Origin: Anarhynchus alexandrinus
Taxonomy: Eukaryota; Chordata; Aves; Charadriiformes; Charadriidae
DNA: 64,000 nucleotides
Direction: 5' to 3'
Assembly: GCA_008711295.1 (NCBI GenBank)
Contig: VUYV01000231.1
Span: 157,747-221,746, forward strand
The notes below the pieces were generated by a model that saw only the letters and a program-made list of their open reading frames with translations, had not been told where the DNA came from and searched no databases. The first letter of the stretch is position 1, and the number at the start of each line of letters is the position of its first letter. Made by a program: the position numbers and the translations under genes. This document shows, piece after piece, positions 37,601 to 49,250 of the stretch.

Positions 37601-38813
37601 AACAGAAGGGGATGTCTCTAATGGGCTCATAAGACATATTTACCACCAATGAGACTCATTGCGTGTGCAGTCCTTACAGCACACAAAGTGAAGCATTCAA
37701 AGTACACAAAAGAAGTGGTCTTCTGTTTGGAAATCACCCTACAATGTCACAACACTAGAACTTTCCAGGTATCATGTTTTGGACTCTCTCCATTAACTTC
37801 TTGCTTGTCACCTCTTGGTGTGCATAATTGTATCGAGCTTTCTCAGTGCACAAGAACTTTTCAGGGAAATCCTCATAAAAAAAGAAAAAGAAAAAAAGAA
37901 AAGAAAAGAGAACGGCTTAGATACTGAGATCTGGCAAAAGTTTCATATTACAAAAGCGATATTGATCTAAAAAACCTTATGTTATTATCTAAGTAGTTTC
38001 CAATTGTTCCTGGAACTATTATAGCATAAAGACCATTGCCAGTTCCTTAGAGAAGGAAACTCATTAGAGTTTCAAGAATTAGCTGAAATTTAAATTCTCT
38101 GACATCTTCATGAAGGAAAAAAAAAGGTCTGTTTCATTGCAAACAATTCAGATTTTAAGAGATTATGTCAGGTTGTAAATGCCTGTGCAGTTGAGAGAAT
38201 GGCTTTTCTGGTAATAATGTATTTCTAATTTTCACATAATAAGCCTCAAGAATTGATGACTAGAAAGACATTATAGTAATGGGGAAGGCTCTGTTAAAAC
38301 ATTAGTACAGATTTTGAAGTTATTAGAGAAATTACTTTGCAAGAAATTTGCATGCAAAACGCTGGAGCAATGAGAAAGTGATATAAGAACTGTTGGGTGT
38401 GGTACTCCCCTGTTGGGTGTCTGGAATTGTCCATATTCCTTCTTTCACAGGGGCAGAAGGACACCTGGCAGGAGCTGTTTGTGAAGGCTTCTCTGGAGGT
38501 GCCTGCAGCAATTGTAAAACATCTGAGGCCCCACACATACTGGCACCACAGCTAAAAGTGAATCTGGAAGCATCAGTGCTAACCATGAAGGCTTTCAGCC
38601 CCTGGAGATCAAAAACCTCCTTAGCCACAAACAAAGCACAAGGTGTAAGAGCAACTGGGACCGACCGCAAGAGATCATAAAATGATTCGAAGCAAGACGT
38701 GATGGTTTTATTCATCTCCTCTGTCAAGAGGCAAATCACTGACTTTGTAATTCACTGTAAAGAGCACTGCCCTACTTGGGGTGAATTTTCTGATTTCCGA
38801 CTGTCATGTGCGC
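34623..38813 (+). repeat. Copy B of 4191-bp direct duplication (right contig start)
   Basis: This copy starts immediately after the N with the same GGACATTAAG as 30431 and matches copy A until GTCATGTGCGC (ending 38813), after which unique sequence (GACACCCCGG) follows. It probably represents the alternative haplotype of copy A. The truth is then a single copy, and the window is about 4192 bp too long. No gene in it is supported. Confidence 0.9.
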
Positions 38814-39010
38814 GACACCCCGGGGAAGGTCAATCAGCAGGCAGAAACTGCTAGGCAACCACAGCTGGTCCTTAGCATACAATCGACTGATAGGAGCTGT
38901 TAGACAGCATCCATATGGTGTTTGAGTGAGACATCCCTCCATCCACACTGGGAGAGAGATTGCTTCTGAAGACCCTCCCCGGACCACACGGCGGAATTCA
39001 AACCTTAAAT
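38814..39010. other. Unique noncoding DNA right of the duplication
   Basis: Continues directly from copy B; no feature identified. Confidence 0.5.
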
Positions 39011-39720
39011 AATTCAGTGCCATGATTATTTTTCTGACTTCTGTTCAGTCCCCTACATTTTATTACTCGTGACACAACATTTATGATCCCTCTGAAATCC
39101 CAATTAAGAATTGTAATAAGAAATGACTATGTGCTAGTGCTGGCGATTTGTCTTTCCTTGTAAAAGTAGCCGTATTTTAATGACCTAGACAATCTGCATA
39201 TGTAACGTGGTCTACTTCCAAGTGAAATCAAACACAAATCCAAGTGCAGGCCAGTGCTGCCAGCAGGTTACAGCGATTCTCTCAGCATTAAAAAGGGTCT
39301 GGAAGGAGGAGCTTTGTTTTACCATTTGCCGGTTCCGTGCTATCCTTGGGGGCATGATAAATGGCTGAGCATCATGTTATGATATAATGACACAAATATA
39401 ATTTAATAACTTGGGTGTCAAATGGCTAAGATTTATGGTCAAGGAGGCTAAATGTTCACAAAGGATTGCTCCAGAGATGCAGTCCTATTGGATTAAGAGA
39501 GAAAAAATGGCTAACGCAATGTTTTAGACAACACATCTCTGTGTGGCTGGAGGCTTTGGATCGCTTTTTTGCACTGTATTAATATTTCCTTGTTGCATTT
39601 CCAGAAACTCTCTTTCTAATTATAGTTTCCTGGGTTCACTCCATGCAAATTAAAAGCACATTACTATTTTGTAACTACAGCGTATGAATTGTGTGCTGCT
39701 GTTTAAACAACAGGCTGTGG
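39010..39720. promoter_or_regulatory. Candidate conserved non-coding element
   Basis: AT-rich, repeat-free block with CTCCATGCAAATTAAAAGC (octamer-like ATGCAAAT), TCTAATTATAG, CCCAATTAAGAATTG and ATAATTTAATAAC. The motif density and lack of microsatellites give enhancer-like texture. No alignment was possible. Confidence 0.35.
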
Positions 39721-42100
39721 AGCGGGCCAGATGCGGCTCCTTTCATCTGAGTGTCACTGCAAATGTTTGTATGAGCAGCTTGCAGGGTCTCTGACTTACA
39801 AGAAGATCCAATCTATGATGAGTGGGCAGATGCTTTTTATTTTCCAGCAAATAAAAAAAAAATTTAAAATGAAGTAAGCTTGCTAAAGCCTTTCCAAATC
39901 AGTAAGCTGGAGGTGGGGGAAAGTCGAATGAGGATTTGTGAGGCTCCACCAAACTGACCAGAGAATTGCGTGTCACGAATCTGATCAAGGGCAAGGTCCC
40001 TCCCAGTTGCAGCAGCTGGAGTAGCCCAAACCTTTGAAAAATAAACTGTAGTTCATAAGAAAGAGACTCTTCATTGCCTTTCACAGTGTCCCCAGTGATG
40101 TGTCATCTCATCCAGTGGCTGTCCTGGTTCCTTGCCTTCCTCTGTAGTGGCCAGAACTTGGCCTCTTGTCCTGACAAGCGACAGCTCTCTAGCTCTGCTG
40201 TAGCTGCAAACATCTCACTGACAAAATCTCTTGAGATGGAGCAAGCAGCTCTGCTGAGAGACACATTAGCAGCACCCAAACAATTTAGAACTGGGAAAAC
40301 CTGGGCTGCTGAGGAAACGGGAAATGGACTCTGTTGCCACTATGAGAGCCGCTCACTTTGTGCTGCAGTCCCATTTGCAGCAGGACTCCCCGCCTTGCCG
40401 GCAGACCCTGAGGAATACACATTTCTCATTGATTTACTGAGATTTTTACTCTAAACCAAATCCCTTCTTCCAAGGCTGGCAGAGGTTTGCTCCCCGAAGG
40501 AGCGTGCAGCGTGCTGCCGGCATTGCATCCCTGCGTGTCCAGGCAGCAATGGCTTTAGATGAAATACTGGAGTAACGTGAGACATCCGCAGAAGTGCCAG
40601 CTCTCTCTGCTACCGTGGGCTGAGAAAGGACTTTTCTGCCTTCAGCTGCATGTGCAGAAGACCCTTGTGTCCCTTATAGGGCTGCACCCAATGTTGCTCC
40701 CCGTTACCCTATGGCTTTTTCTTCCACTCAGCCTGCCCTGTGGAGCCAGCCATGCGTGTGTAGGGTAAAGTCATCTGCGACCATGCTCAGTGGGTCCAAA
40801 CACTTATGAAATCATGAAGATACCGTTGCATACACAACATCCCATGCGCCATGTGGTTGAGATTTGGGTCAATACTTTTCTTGCCAGATAAACTTGGGAT
40901 TGTTTTTGGTTTTCCTGAGTGTTTTTTCCTGTGGTTGAGAGACCAAGTCCTGTCCACAAATCTCTTTGCTGTGAAATAAGAATGCCAATATTTTAAACTG
41001 ACTTGTTTTGGCAAGAGGCAGACTCTCATGCTGTTTGAAGAAGGGCCCAAGGGTCCCAGTGCTTTTCCACCATTGAAAACCACAGCTTCTTGGCTTTCCC
41101 TCCCCTTGCCTCTCCCCTTTTCCTTATCTACCTTGCTCCAGTGGCCAGAGTTCAGTTCCCAGCCCAGCCACAGGCTGCCTTCATGACCCTGGTCAGTCAC
41201 TTGCTGTCCTCTGTTTCCCTGTCTGCAAAACGGAGACACCACTTCCCCACAGGGGAAAATGAATGCCACACAGGAACGTGAGGCAGCCAGCTCCTGTGGC
41301 ATGGCGGGACCCAGAAACACTCAATTGCACCCTGCTCTCTCACCTCCATCCCCTCCTTCTCTTGACATGTTGCTTCCTCCTCCTGCTCATCAATGAGTCC
41401 TGAGCCCCAAATGGCTTTCAACTGTCCCAAAATCTCTCCTGTCCTCTACCTCCTGCCTTCCCCTGACCACTGAAGAAGCTCCCCACCAGACCTGTTGCTT
41501 CATCTGCAGGCAAGGCGGGCGATAATTCACCTGCCCACCTTCGCAAAGCATTTTGAGACCCTCACTGGATCAATGCTATCTCAAAATGACGAGGGATTTG
41601 GGGCAAACGGGGAAAGGGGAAAGCAGGGTTTATGATGAATTTTTTGATTCCGGCCCAAGCAAGAAGCTTGCTGGTGGGGAGGGGAACCAAGCGGAGCTTC
41701 CTTCCCATGCTGATGTAATTATTGTGTTTATATTTGCAAAAATAATAAAAGGTTTGGAACTCAAATTGGCCTGAGGCATGAGTCAGGCTTATTTTTTTTT
41801 TTCAGTCCAACTCCTAATCAGTTACTCTGTACCTCAGTGGTCCTGTCTTGCCTATGCTGATTTACTGGTCAATTTTACTACTAGTGTTGCAGTACATACA
41901 GAATAGGGATTGTCATGGCTTGTTCAGCATTTGAGGTAAGCCGTTCCCCAACAGAACTTAGGCTATGGATAGTACCTACATTTTTAAGCAGATGCTTTAC
42001 CTGAATGTCATTAATGAAAAGGTTGGCCCGGAGCCAGGTTTTCATCAAGTCTTTGCACCACTGGCATAAAGTCAGGATTTGCCTGGTTGAGCGGACTGGA
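39721..42100. other. Noncoding DNA, nothing specific seen
   Basis: Frames at 40074-40454 (+) and 40787-41320 (-, 177 codons) have no domain. An A-run lies near 39852-39861. No repeat family was identified. Confidence 0.5.
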
Positions 42101-42660
42101 AGAGTGACAGTAACAGGCCATGGCTGTCCCTGCCCAGGTGGGATGTGGCAGCCCGGCGAGTCCCCAGACATCCCTCAAGCTCCCAGGAGATGGTGCTGCT
42201 CTTATAGCCTGTCCGAATCACCCTGTCCCGGACCCGCACCGGGCACACCTCGCCCACATTAAAGGGACCGGGCTGTTGCCTTATGGATGCCGAGGGGCTG
42301 CAGTACCTCCACTGAGGGGACAGTGGGACGCTCGGGGGGTGAGCGGCACAGCGACCACCACCACCCCCCGGAACCAGGTCGGGATTTCGACAGCTGTCAC
42401 GTTGCTTCCCACGAAGGTTTCTACGAGAACCGCGGCAAAATAAAACGCAAATTAACATACAAAACAGAGGGAAACCAAACAACCAAACAAAAATATCCTT
42501 TCCAGGCCCCAAAGTTGGTTGTTTTATTACCGGTTTGTAACGCGCTTGCCGCCGACGCAGCACGACGCTCCCCCCCGCCCCCGGCTCCGGCAGACAGCGC
42601 CGCTTCTCCCCCCGCCGCGCTCAGCCGCGCCCCCCCGCGCCGGGACGGGCCGCGCCGCCG
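42100..42660. promoter_or_regulatory. CpG island abutting an assembly gap, likely promoter
   Basis: GC and CpG climb from about 42150 and peak at 42540-42660, where nearly every few bases hold a CpG and long C runs occur, up to the N block. CpG islands mark most vertebrate promoters, so a transcription start is likely here or within the gap. Direction is undetermined. The - frame at 42072-42563 (163 codons) starts inside the island and has a hydrophobic run at residues about 24-43, but it reads partly through A-rich noncoding-looking DNA and matches no family I know. Confidence 0.55.
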
Positions 42661-42920
42661 NNNNNNNNNNNNNNNNNNNNNNNNNNNNNNNNNNNNNNNN
42701 NNNNNNNNNNNNNNNNNNNNNNNNNNNNNNNNNNNNNNNNNNNNNNNNNNNNNNNNNNNNNNNNNNNNNNNNNNNNNNNNNNNNNNNNNNNNNNNNNNNN
42801 NNNNNNNNNNNNNNNNNNNNNNNNNNNNNNNNNNNNNNNNNNNNNNNNNNNNNNNNNNNNNNNNNNNNNNNNNNNNNNNNNNNNNNNNNNNNNNNNNNNN
42901 NNNNNNNNNNNNNNNNNNNN
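42661..42920. other. Assembly gap, 260 N
   Basis: A run of 260 N is flanked by extremely C-rich sequence on the left and a G-rich tandem repeat on the right. Both are hard to sequence, and the true length is unknown. Any frame crossing it is meaningless. Confidence 0.99.
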
Positions 42921-43668
42921 GCGGGGGTCTCTCTGCCGCGGGGGTCCCTCTGTCACGGGGGTCACACTGCCGTGGGGATCACCCTGCAGCGGGGGTCACC
43001 CTACCGGGGGGATCGTTCTACCGGCGGTCTCACACTGCAGCGGGGGTCTCTCTGCCGCGGGGGTCCCTCTGTCGCGGGGGTCACACTGCCGTGGCTGTCA
43101 CACTGCAGCGGGGGTCTCTCTGCCGCGGGGGTCCCTCTGTCGCGGGGGTCACACTGCCGTGGCTGTCACACTGCAGCGGGGGTCTCTCTGCCGCGGGGGT
43201 CCCTCTGTCGCGGGGGTCACACTGCCGTGGCTGTCACACTGCAGCGGGGGTCTCTCTGCCGCGGGGGTCCCTCTGTCGCGGGGGTCACACTGCCGTGGCT
43301 GTCACACTGCAGCGGGGGTCTCTCTGCCGCGGGGGTCCCTCTGTCGCGGGGGTCACACTGCCGTGGCTGTCACACTGCAGCGGGGGTCTCTCTGCCGCGG
43401 GGGTCCCTCTGTCGCGGGGGTCACACTGCCGTGGCTGTCACACTGCAGCGGGGGTCTCTCTGCCGCGGGGGTCCCTCTGTCGCGGGGGTCACACTGCCGT
43501 GGGGACCACCCTGCAGCGGGGGTCACCCTACTGGGGGGATCACACTGCCGCGCGGGTCACTCTGCATAGGGGGTCACCCTATCTGGGGTGTCACTCTACG
43601 GGGGGGATCACACTGCCGCGGGGGTTCCTCTGCCGTGGGGGTCCCCCAGCTGCAGGGGTCACCCTGCC
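42921..43668 (+). repeat. 17-bp minisatellite, 44 subunits
   Basis: The 748 bp divide exactly into 44 subunits of 17 bp, with consensus near GCGGGGGTCACACTGCC. Subunits at both ends are diverged and those in the middle are ordered into 68-bp units. Each typically carries a run of about five G, so the + strand has G-quadruplex potential with loops of about 12 nt. No subunit contains a stop codon in any + frame, so all three + frames stay open. The long frames 42287-43780 and 42519-43820 are therefore artefacts. The array begins at the gap edge and probably extends into it. Confidence 0.95.
43040..43447 (+). repeat. Higher-order core: six 68-bp units
   Basis: Units start at 43040, 43108, 43176, 43244, 43312 and 43380 and read as identical. 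Each consists of four distinct 17-mers: GCGGGGGTCTCTCTGCC, GCGGGGGTCCCTCTGTC, GCGGGGGTCACACTGCC and GTGGCTGTCACACTGCA. A seventh unit at 43448 matches for three subunits, then diverges. This is the pattern of recent homogenisation by unequal exchange or slippage. Confidence 0.95.
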
Positions 43669-46600
43669 GGAGGTGGGCTTGTCCCTCCAGGATTTATTAC
43701 CTCTGCCACTCCGCAAAGTGCGGCTGCAAGCCGCGGTGGTATTTATTTATACATATATATATTATTTTTTTTCTAATTAATCAGCTTAATCTTTGTAGCT
43801 TGGTGGCTCTGGGTTTCTGAAAGCACTGGCAACAGGGCTTTGATTTTAATTTGAGCTGATGTTAAAAAGTGCTGTCGTTCTGCCCGAGGAGGATGGATTT
43901 GTATGGCGGGAATTAAACAGGATTGCCATCGCTTTAATTATGGGGAATGAGAGAAGTAAATACGCTTGCAAAAGGGGAAGAAAAATCACCATAGCTAAAG
44001 CTAGAACAGCCTCGATAGATCAGGGATGCAGCCCGGACATCAGGACATACGTTGCATCCGTAACACCAGGACAGACCCTGAAACATGTTCAGGAGGAAGA
44101 AGCATTTTGGGATGTCCGTGGGCCAGACTGAGAGGCGTGGGGGCTCCTGGCTTCAATGCAAGTAGAGGTCCCGCTGGAGCTCCTCTGAATGGTCCTCTGC
44201 ATAAAGGGTAAAGGCAGGTTGTGGTCCTTTGACCAGAGAAAATGCTTCATTTCCAGATTAAGAAGTGTTTCAGAAGCATGGAAACAATGGAAGTGCAAAC
44301 AGATTACATCAAATGTGCTGCAAAGGGTGATCAGAGATTAAAAAATATAACCGAAAGGCAAGGACCAGAAGTCAGTGAGACACAGTCACCAGAAGCAAAC
44401 TCTGAGCGCTGGAGCGGGTGAGGAAGAGCTGATGACCTCCGTAACCCCAGGCTGAGTGGTTGGAGAGACCCCACACGTATGCGCAGGGCCAAAACTCTGC
44501 CTTGCAACTTTGAAATAAGAAAGGCCCTGTTTAGAGACACCATTGCTTAGGGGACCTGCCTTTCTACACGGTATTTCTGCAGTAAAAATATCTGATCTTT
44601 GAGAGACGTTTCCTACAATTAGAGAGCAGCTGATCTACTCTGGGAACGGAGCAAAACCGCAGCAAGAGCTCTGCTGAGGCACTCTCCCTGCTAGGCAGGC
44701 GTAAGAGCTGTTTTCAGGGAGAAAGGGAGACGCTGCCCGGGGTCTGTTGAGCCAAACCAGACCATCAGTTCGCCATTTGGACACCAGGTGGTTGTACAGC
44801 CTCACCACAGGCAGGACGGAGATGACCGGCCTTGTCTGAGGACCGTCATAAATGAGGTGAGAGTAGCAGGACCATTTCCTACCCCAGCACAGCTCTTTCA
44901 GGAGAAAAAAAAAAAAGCACTTAGGCAGTGAAAAGACAGACAGACAGACAGACATCCACTGGAGCTGTGTGCTGTGACTTTAATGGGACTGAAGGCAGGG
45001 GAGAAGGCTGCCTGCCATCCAGCCCCCATGGCCTCAGAGGCCACTTGGGTACCAGCTGGATCAGGATCAGCTGCAATGTTGTACTGGCATCTCCGGTGAG
45101 CTGAAACTGGCCAGTCTCTGGAGAGGAAGAGTCATCCTCCAGTACTCATGTGAGGTGTTTAAAGAGCACTGTTGTGGGAAGTGAGATGTTGGGTGGGCTC
45201 ATCCCAATGCACTGAGCACACTGGCAAAATAAATCCCCTGCCCGGTCCTGTCTGGTCGCAGGAGACCAACTGGGCTTGCTGTACCCATGTCAGGTAGTGG
45301 GCACAAGCAGGACCCTAGAAGGTCCAGCATTGGCTGTCTTTTATGGATGAAAATCATACCACCAGAGAAAGGGAAACCTGAGCAAGAAGTATGGTGGGGT
45401 CTTGATACAAAGCTATGGCTGCTGCTAAGGGGTATGAGGCTGGCCACAAACTGCGTGCAGCAGAGGAGACTGAGACCAGCTCATCTGAGCATCTGGCAAT
45501 CTCTGCCGAGCTCCATTCTCCTTCTGAGACACACTCAGGCTCACTCAGGAAATGCCTCGATGGGTGGAAATGTCCAGATGCTCTGCACGTGCAACAGAGT
45601 ACTGCAAAGCCATAAGGCAGCTGCCACGTGGTGGGGTTAGTCAGAGACCCCAGATGGGCATCTGAAAGCGTAAAGATTGCTTATGCCAGGCACGTACCAT
45701 AAAACACTGCTACTCTGTGGAGCAACATGAGGTAAAGGGTGATACTGGGAAAGGAAATCTAGCAGCATGGCTGCTCCAAAGCCATCAGCCTGTAGTGTTT
45801 GTAAGTAGAGGTGACATGAACACAGAAAGGGGAAATGTTTGGGCTGAGGATGACCCATTCCCTGTGCTTCTTCAATGGGAATATTTTTGCCAGTTTGCCT
45901 TTGGCTGTTAGTGGAAAGTGCCTTCTGACAACAAGCAGTGTGGTGAATAAGCCATTGTGGACCGCACTTGACATTAGACTGGAATGAGAGAAAATGACAT
46001 TGCCTGTTGCCTCTACTGAGGCTTCACAAATCTTTTACGCAATAAAAGATACAATCTATCAACCTACCTAAAAGCCCTTCTCCAAGGTAGTGCTCGTCCA
46101 TCACATCAGGCATCAAACACAGCAGGATACTGGAGGCATTAAAATGCTTAGTACTTCTGGACAGGGACTGACACCAGCTGCAAATGCAACAGCAGATGAG
46201 TCAGTCCTACCTGCTGAGGGATGAGGACACAAGAGGAGGCTTTTTTTTAAAAAAGTTCTAAGCAATTTCAGAGTTGGTGACATGGGAGGGATCATCTCAT
46301 TGAACTCCACATCCAGACTCTGGGTTCTTTTTTCAGTCACTGCAGATGTAGTCAGTGTTGCCAGTGAATGGCTGGTCATTATTTGCTCTGTCTTAAGGTG
46401 CTTCTCCAAATGAGCTCGACGTGTTTTAGAATTTCTTTCCATTGGCTGTGCAAGGATTGGCAAGGGACTACTTCCTCTGTAAGCACCTGCACTGCAGTTG
46501 TTTAAATGTCAGAGAGAAGGGTCTTCCCCTGTGCGGTGTGTCCATACTTCCCACACCAAGAAAATACCTGATGGTGACAGTCCAAAAGAAGATCCAGTGG

Positions 46601-49250
46601 CGCAGTATGATTGCTCAAAGAAGGGCAGATTAGGGACAGTGCAGCCTGTGCAGAGTGAATAGAAGAACACAAAAGGAGCTGCTTGACTGCATCATGCGAT
46701 ATGAACCCAATCCTGAATAAAGGTCTGTTTTTATCATTGTGCTATTAGCCATACTAATTTTTTACTCCGTTTCCAAACAAGAATGATGCTGTCTGACGGA
46801 CACTCAAACAAGGACTGAGAATAAGACAACAAAACACCCTTGGCAAGGTCTGGCTGTCGTGACTCTGTCTGTACTCAGACAACAGACCACAGAATTCCTC
46901 AGCAGAGCTCAAAATAGGTTCAGCTTTGAATGGGAACTTGAGCACAGAGTACCAGGGAAAGCAATGGGAAGCTGGGAGTCAGAAGACACAAGACATTGTT
47001 AATCAGTGTAAAACAATCAGGAAGGCAGCTCTGCCCGACAGTGTGGGAACACTGCAGCGGAGCCCCCAGAGACCAGAGAGCAACTGGCACAAAGATGGAT
47101 GGGTCAGAGAAGCTCAGATACTTCCCTGAAGAGAAAGCCCATGCAGTTTAGCTGAATAATGCGGGGCAGTGCACAGAAACACTTAGGAAATGCTTGCACA
47201 AATCTCCCAAGAGCCACACATTTAGGCTTACATGTACAAGTGAATAGGACAAGATCCAACCATCAAATAAGGACCGAAAACTGGCCACAGCCTATGCTGC
47301 AGTATCACTAGAGATGTCCACAGGCTTAGAGTAACAGTGAAAGGCAAACCAAAAAAGCAGTAAATAATAGGAGTAGACGGCCAACACACTTGGGCTTATG
47401 GGCCAAAGCCAGAGCATTACTACTGTCTGTTGAGGCTTAGAAAGGTGACACCATAGCAAGGGCCAACAGGATGCTGCTCAGCAGCCCACCAATCTGCGGG
47501 AGAGACATGTTGTTACAGCCTTGAGCAACAAGTTAAGGCAATAGCAGCTCATGTTTTTAAGTGCTGGTTTGATCCTTTATGTGTCAGCCAACAAGCAAGG
47601 ACCATGTCCACCTTCTTTGAGCCAGCTGAGGTTCCTGGCCAAACAACATGGAAGCAGGCTGTGCTGCCTGAAAGGATTTATGCTTCTGCAAACACATTAT
47701 AGGTCTATACATCCCTTCTCTCTTACACATTTATATGTCTTGGCTGAAACACAAGAGTTTCTTCTGTAAAGATGTGGGGTTTTGGTCAGAATTCACATAT
47801 GTACTTGAAAAAATGCTGAACGTGCTGATCCTGATGTTCAGTTCTCTCCATGTCTCATTGATGACAGTCACATGTCGGCATCAGTTCAAAGGACAGCCAA
47901 GTCCAGTGAGAAACTCACATCTATTGAAGCCAAGAGGCTGTTCTCCTTTTCTATCCATTTCTACCTGCCTGTCTTCCTCCCCTAACCATGCCATTCCACT
48001 CCTCTGTCATGCAGGTTTTGGTCTGATGAGCATCAGCACCAGCACATGGCAAGTGCTGGAAGCACATGGTTGGGAATGGGGCCAGTGAGGAAGAAAAGTG
48101 CAATTTTCTTTTGGTGGAAGGGAGTTATGTCGGCTCACAGCATCTCCTGAGGCCATACGTGCCCCTAATGCAGGGTGGCTGGCCAAAGCCCGAAGTAGTA
48201 AATGGCATAAACCTAAGCACGTGAATCGTCCTTCTTCCCTTCAAAGCTCCTACACTTTAAGTTCAGCATGTGCACGCTACTTTGTTGGATAAAGAACTAA
48301 ATTAGCAAAGCATGGGGTTTGGATTACTAGTCTCAGCAGTAGCAGAGGGCTCAGTGCCCCAAGGGTTCATTCAGCTCTCTATTCTTCTGAGATGCTCCCC
48401 AGTCAGGCTTCAATGTGTAAAGTCCTTTTGTAGAGAGGTCCTTCTGTGGGTGTGAGATATATTGTGGTCTGTAAAGAGCTTTGGGTTCCTTTTAAGACAC
48501 TATGAAACGATCTGTGAATTCCTTTACTTGCATTTGTGTGCATTTACTCACGCGCATAGACCCACTATAGTTGAAGGCTTGCCAAAACTAGTGTGGGATC
48601 TGCAGTCCCCAGCCCTTTATGAAGGCCTTCAGGAGGCCGCAAAATGTTAAGCATTCTCAGCAGTTCTGGTGAAAAGTGACATTTTGCGGGATCACCAAAA
48701 CCAAGTATTCTTCACTGCAAAATGCCTGTCCCTTTCCTTTGCTGCGGATCGGTCTGTACTCAAGGGAAGCAGCAAGACTGTCCCACACCACCGCTTCTGA
48801 GAGGAACACTCCTAAGGTGAAAATCAGCAGTGTGCGCAGTGCCTAGGAAGTCTGTCGGATTAAGCGATGGAAGCAGACAAAGAACGCCTTAGAAATGCCG
48901 TGGGTGACAATTGTCTGTGGTGGGTTCATTCATCCCGGGGTAGTACTGTATGTGGGAAGCGAGTGCTGGCTAACAATGCCACAGCTGCTTTCCCAACCCA
49001 CACGCTGGTCATGTGTGGGTCCTCTTCAGCACAATAAAGAAGAGGGCTGCAGCATTAGTTGCCTTTCACTCCATTGAAAATGGCTACAAAGCATTAAAGC
49101 CGGGCTGAGTGAGAAGGCTCACCGAAGTCAGTGTGAGGGTGTTAAGAGGCACAACTGTTTAAAGTAACTGTTGGACAGAGGAAGGGTATTTGCAGATTGT
49201 TCTCTATCTGAAAGGGCACCGTTAAAACATCAAAACGGTGTATGTGCAGT
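43669..49250. other. Noncoding DNA right of minisatellite
   Basis: AT-rich sequence resumes at once (TATTTATTTATACATATATA at about 43740). Frames at 45287-45640 (+), 46113-46463 (-) and 47735-48088 (+) have no recognisable domain. No named repeat was found other than the ACAG tract. If the CpG island promoter points right, this would be intron or flank. Confidence 0.45.
44934..44953. repeat. (GACA)n microsatellite, five units
   Basis: Five tandem GACA units follow an A-rich run at about 44905-44916. Confidence 0.85.

Noticed and set aside
40787..41320. 177-codon - frame as CDS
   Set aside because: No domain, and other frames overlap it on both strands; likely chance.
42921..43668. CRISPR array
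   Set aside because: The repeats are contiguous, have no unique spacers and lie in vertebrate DNA.
42287..43780. 497-codon + frame as a repeat protein gene
   Set aside because: It crosses 260 N and is open only because the 17-bp minisatellite lacks stops in every + frame.
46113..46463. Possible transposase remnant on the - strand
   Set aside because: The peptide start looked faintly transposase-like, but no catalytic motif or terminal inverted repeats could be found.
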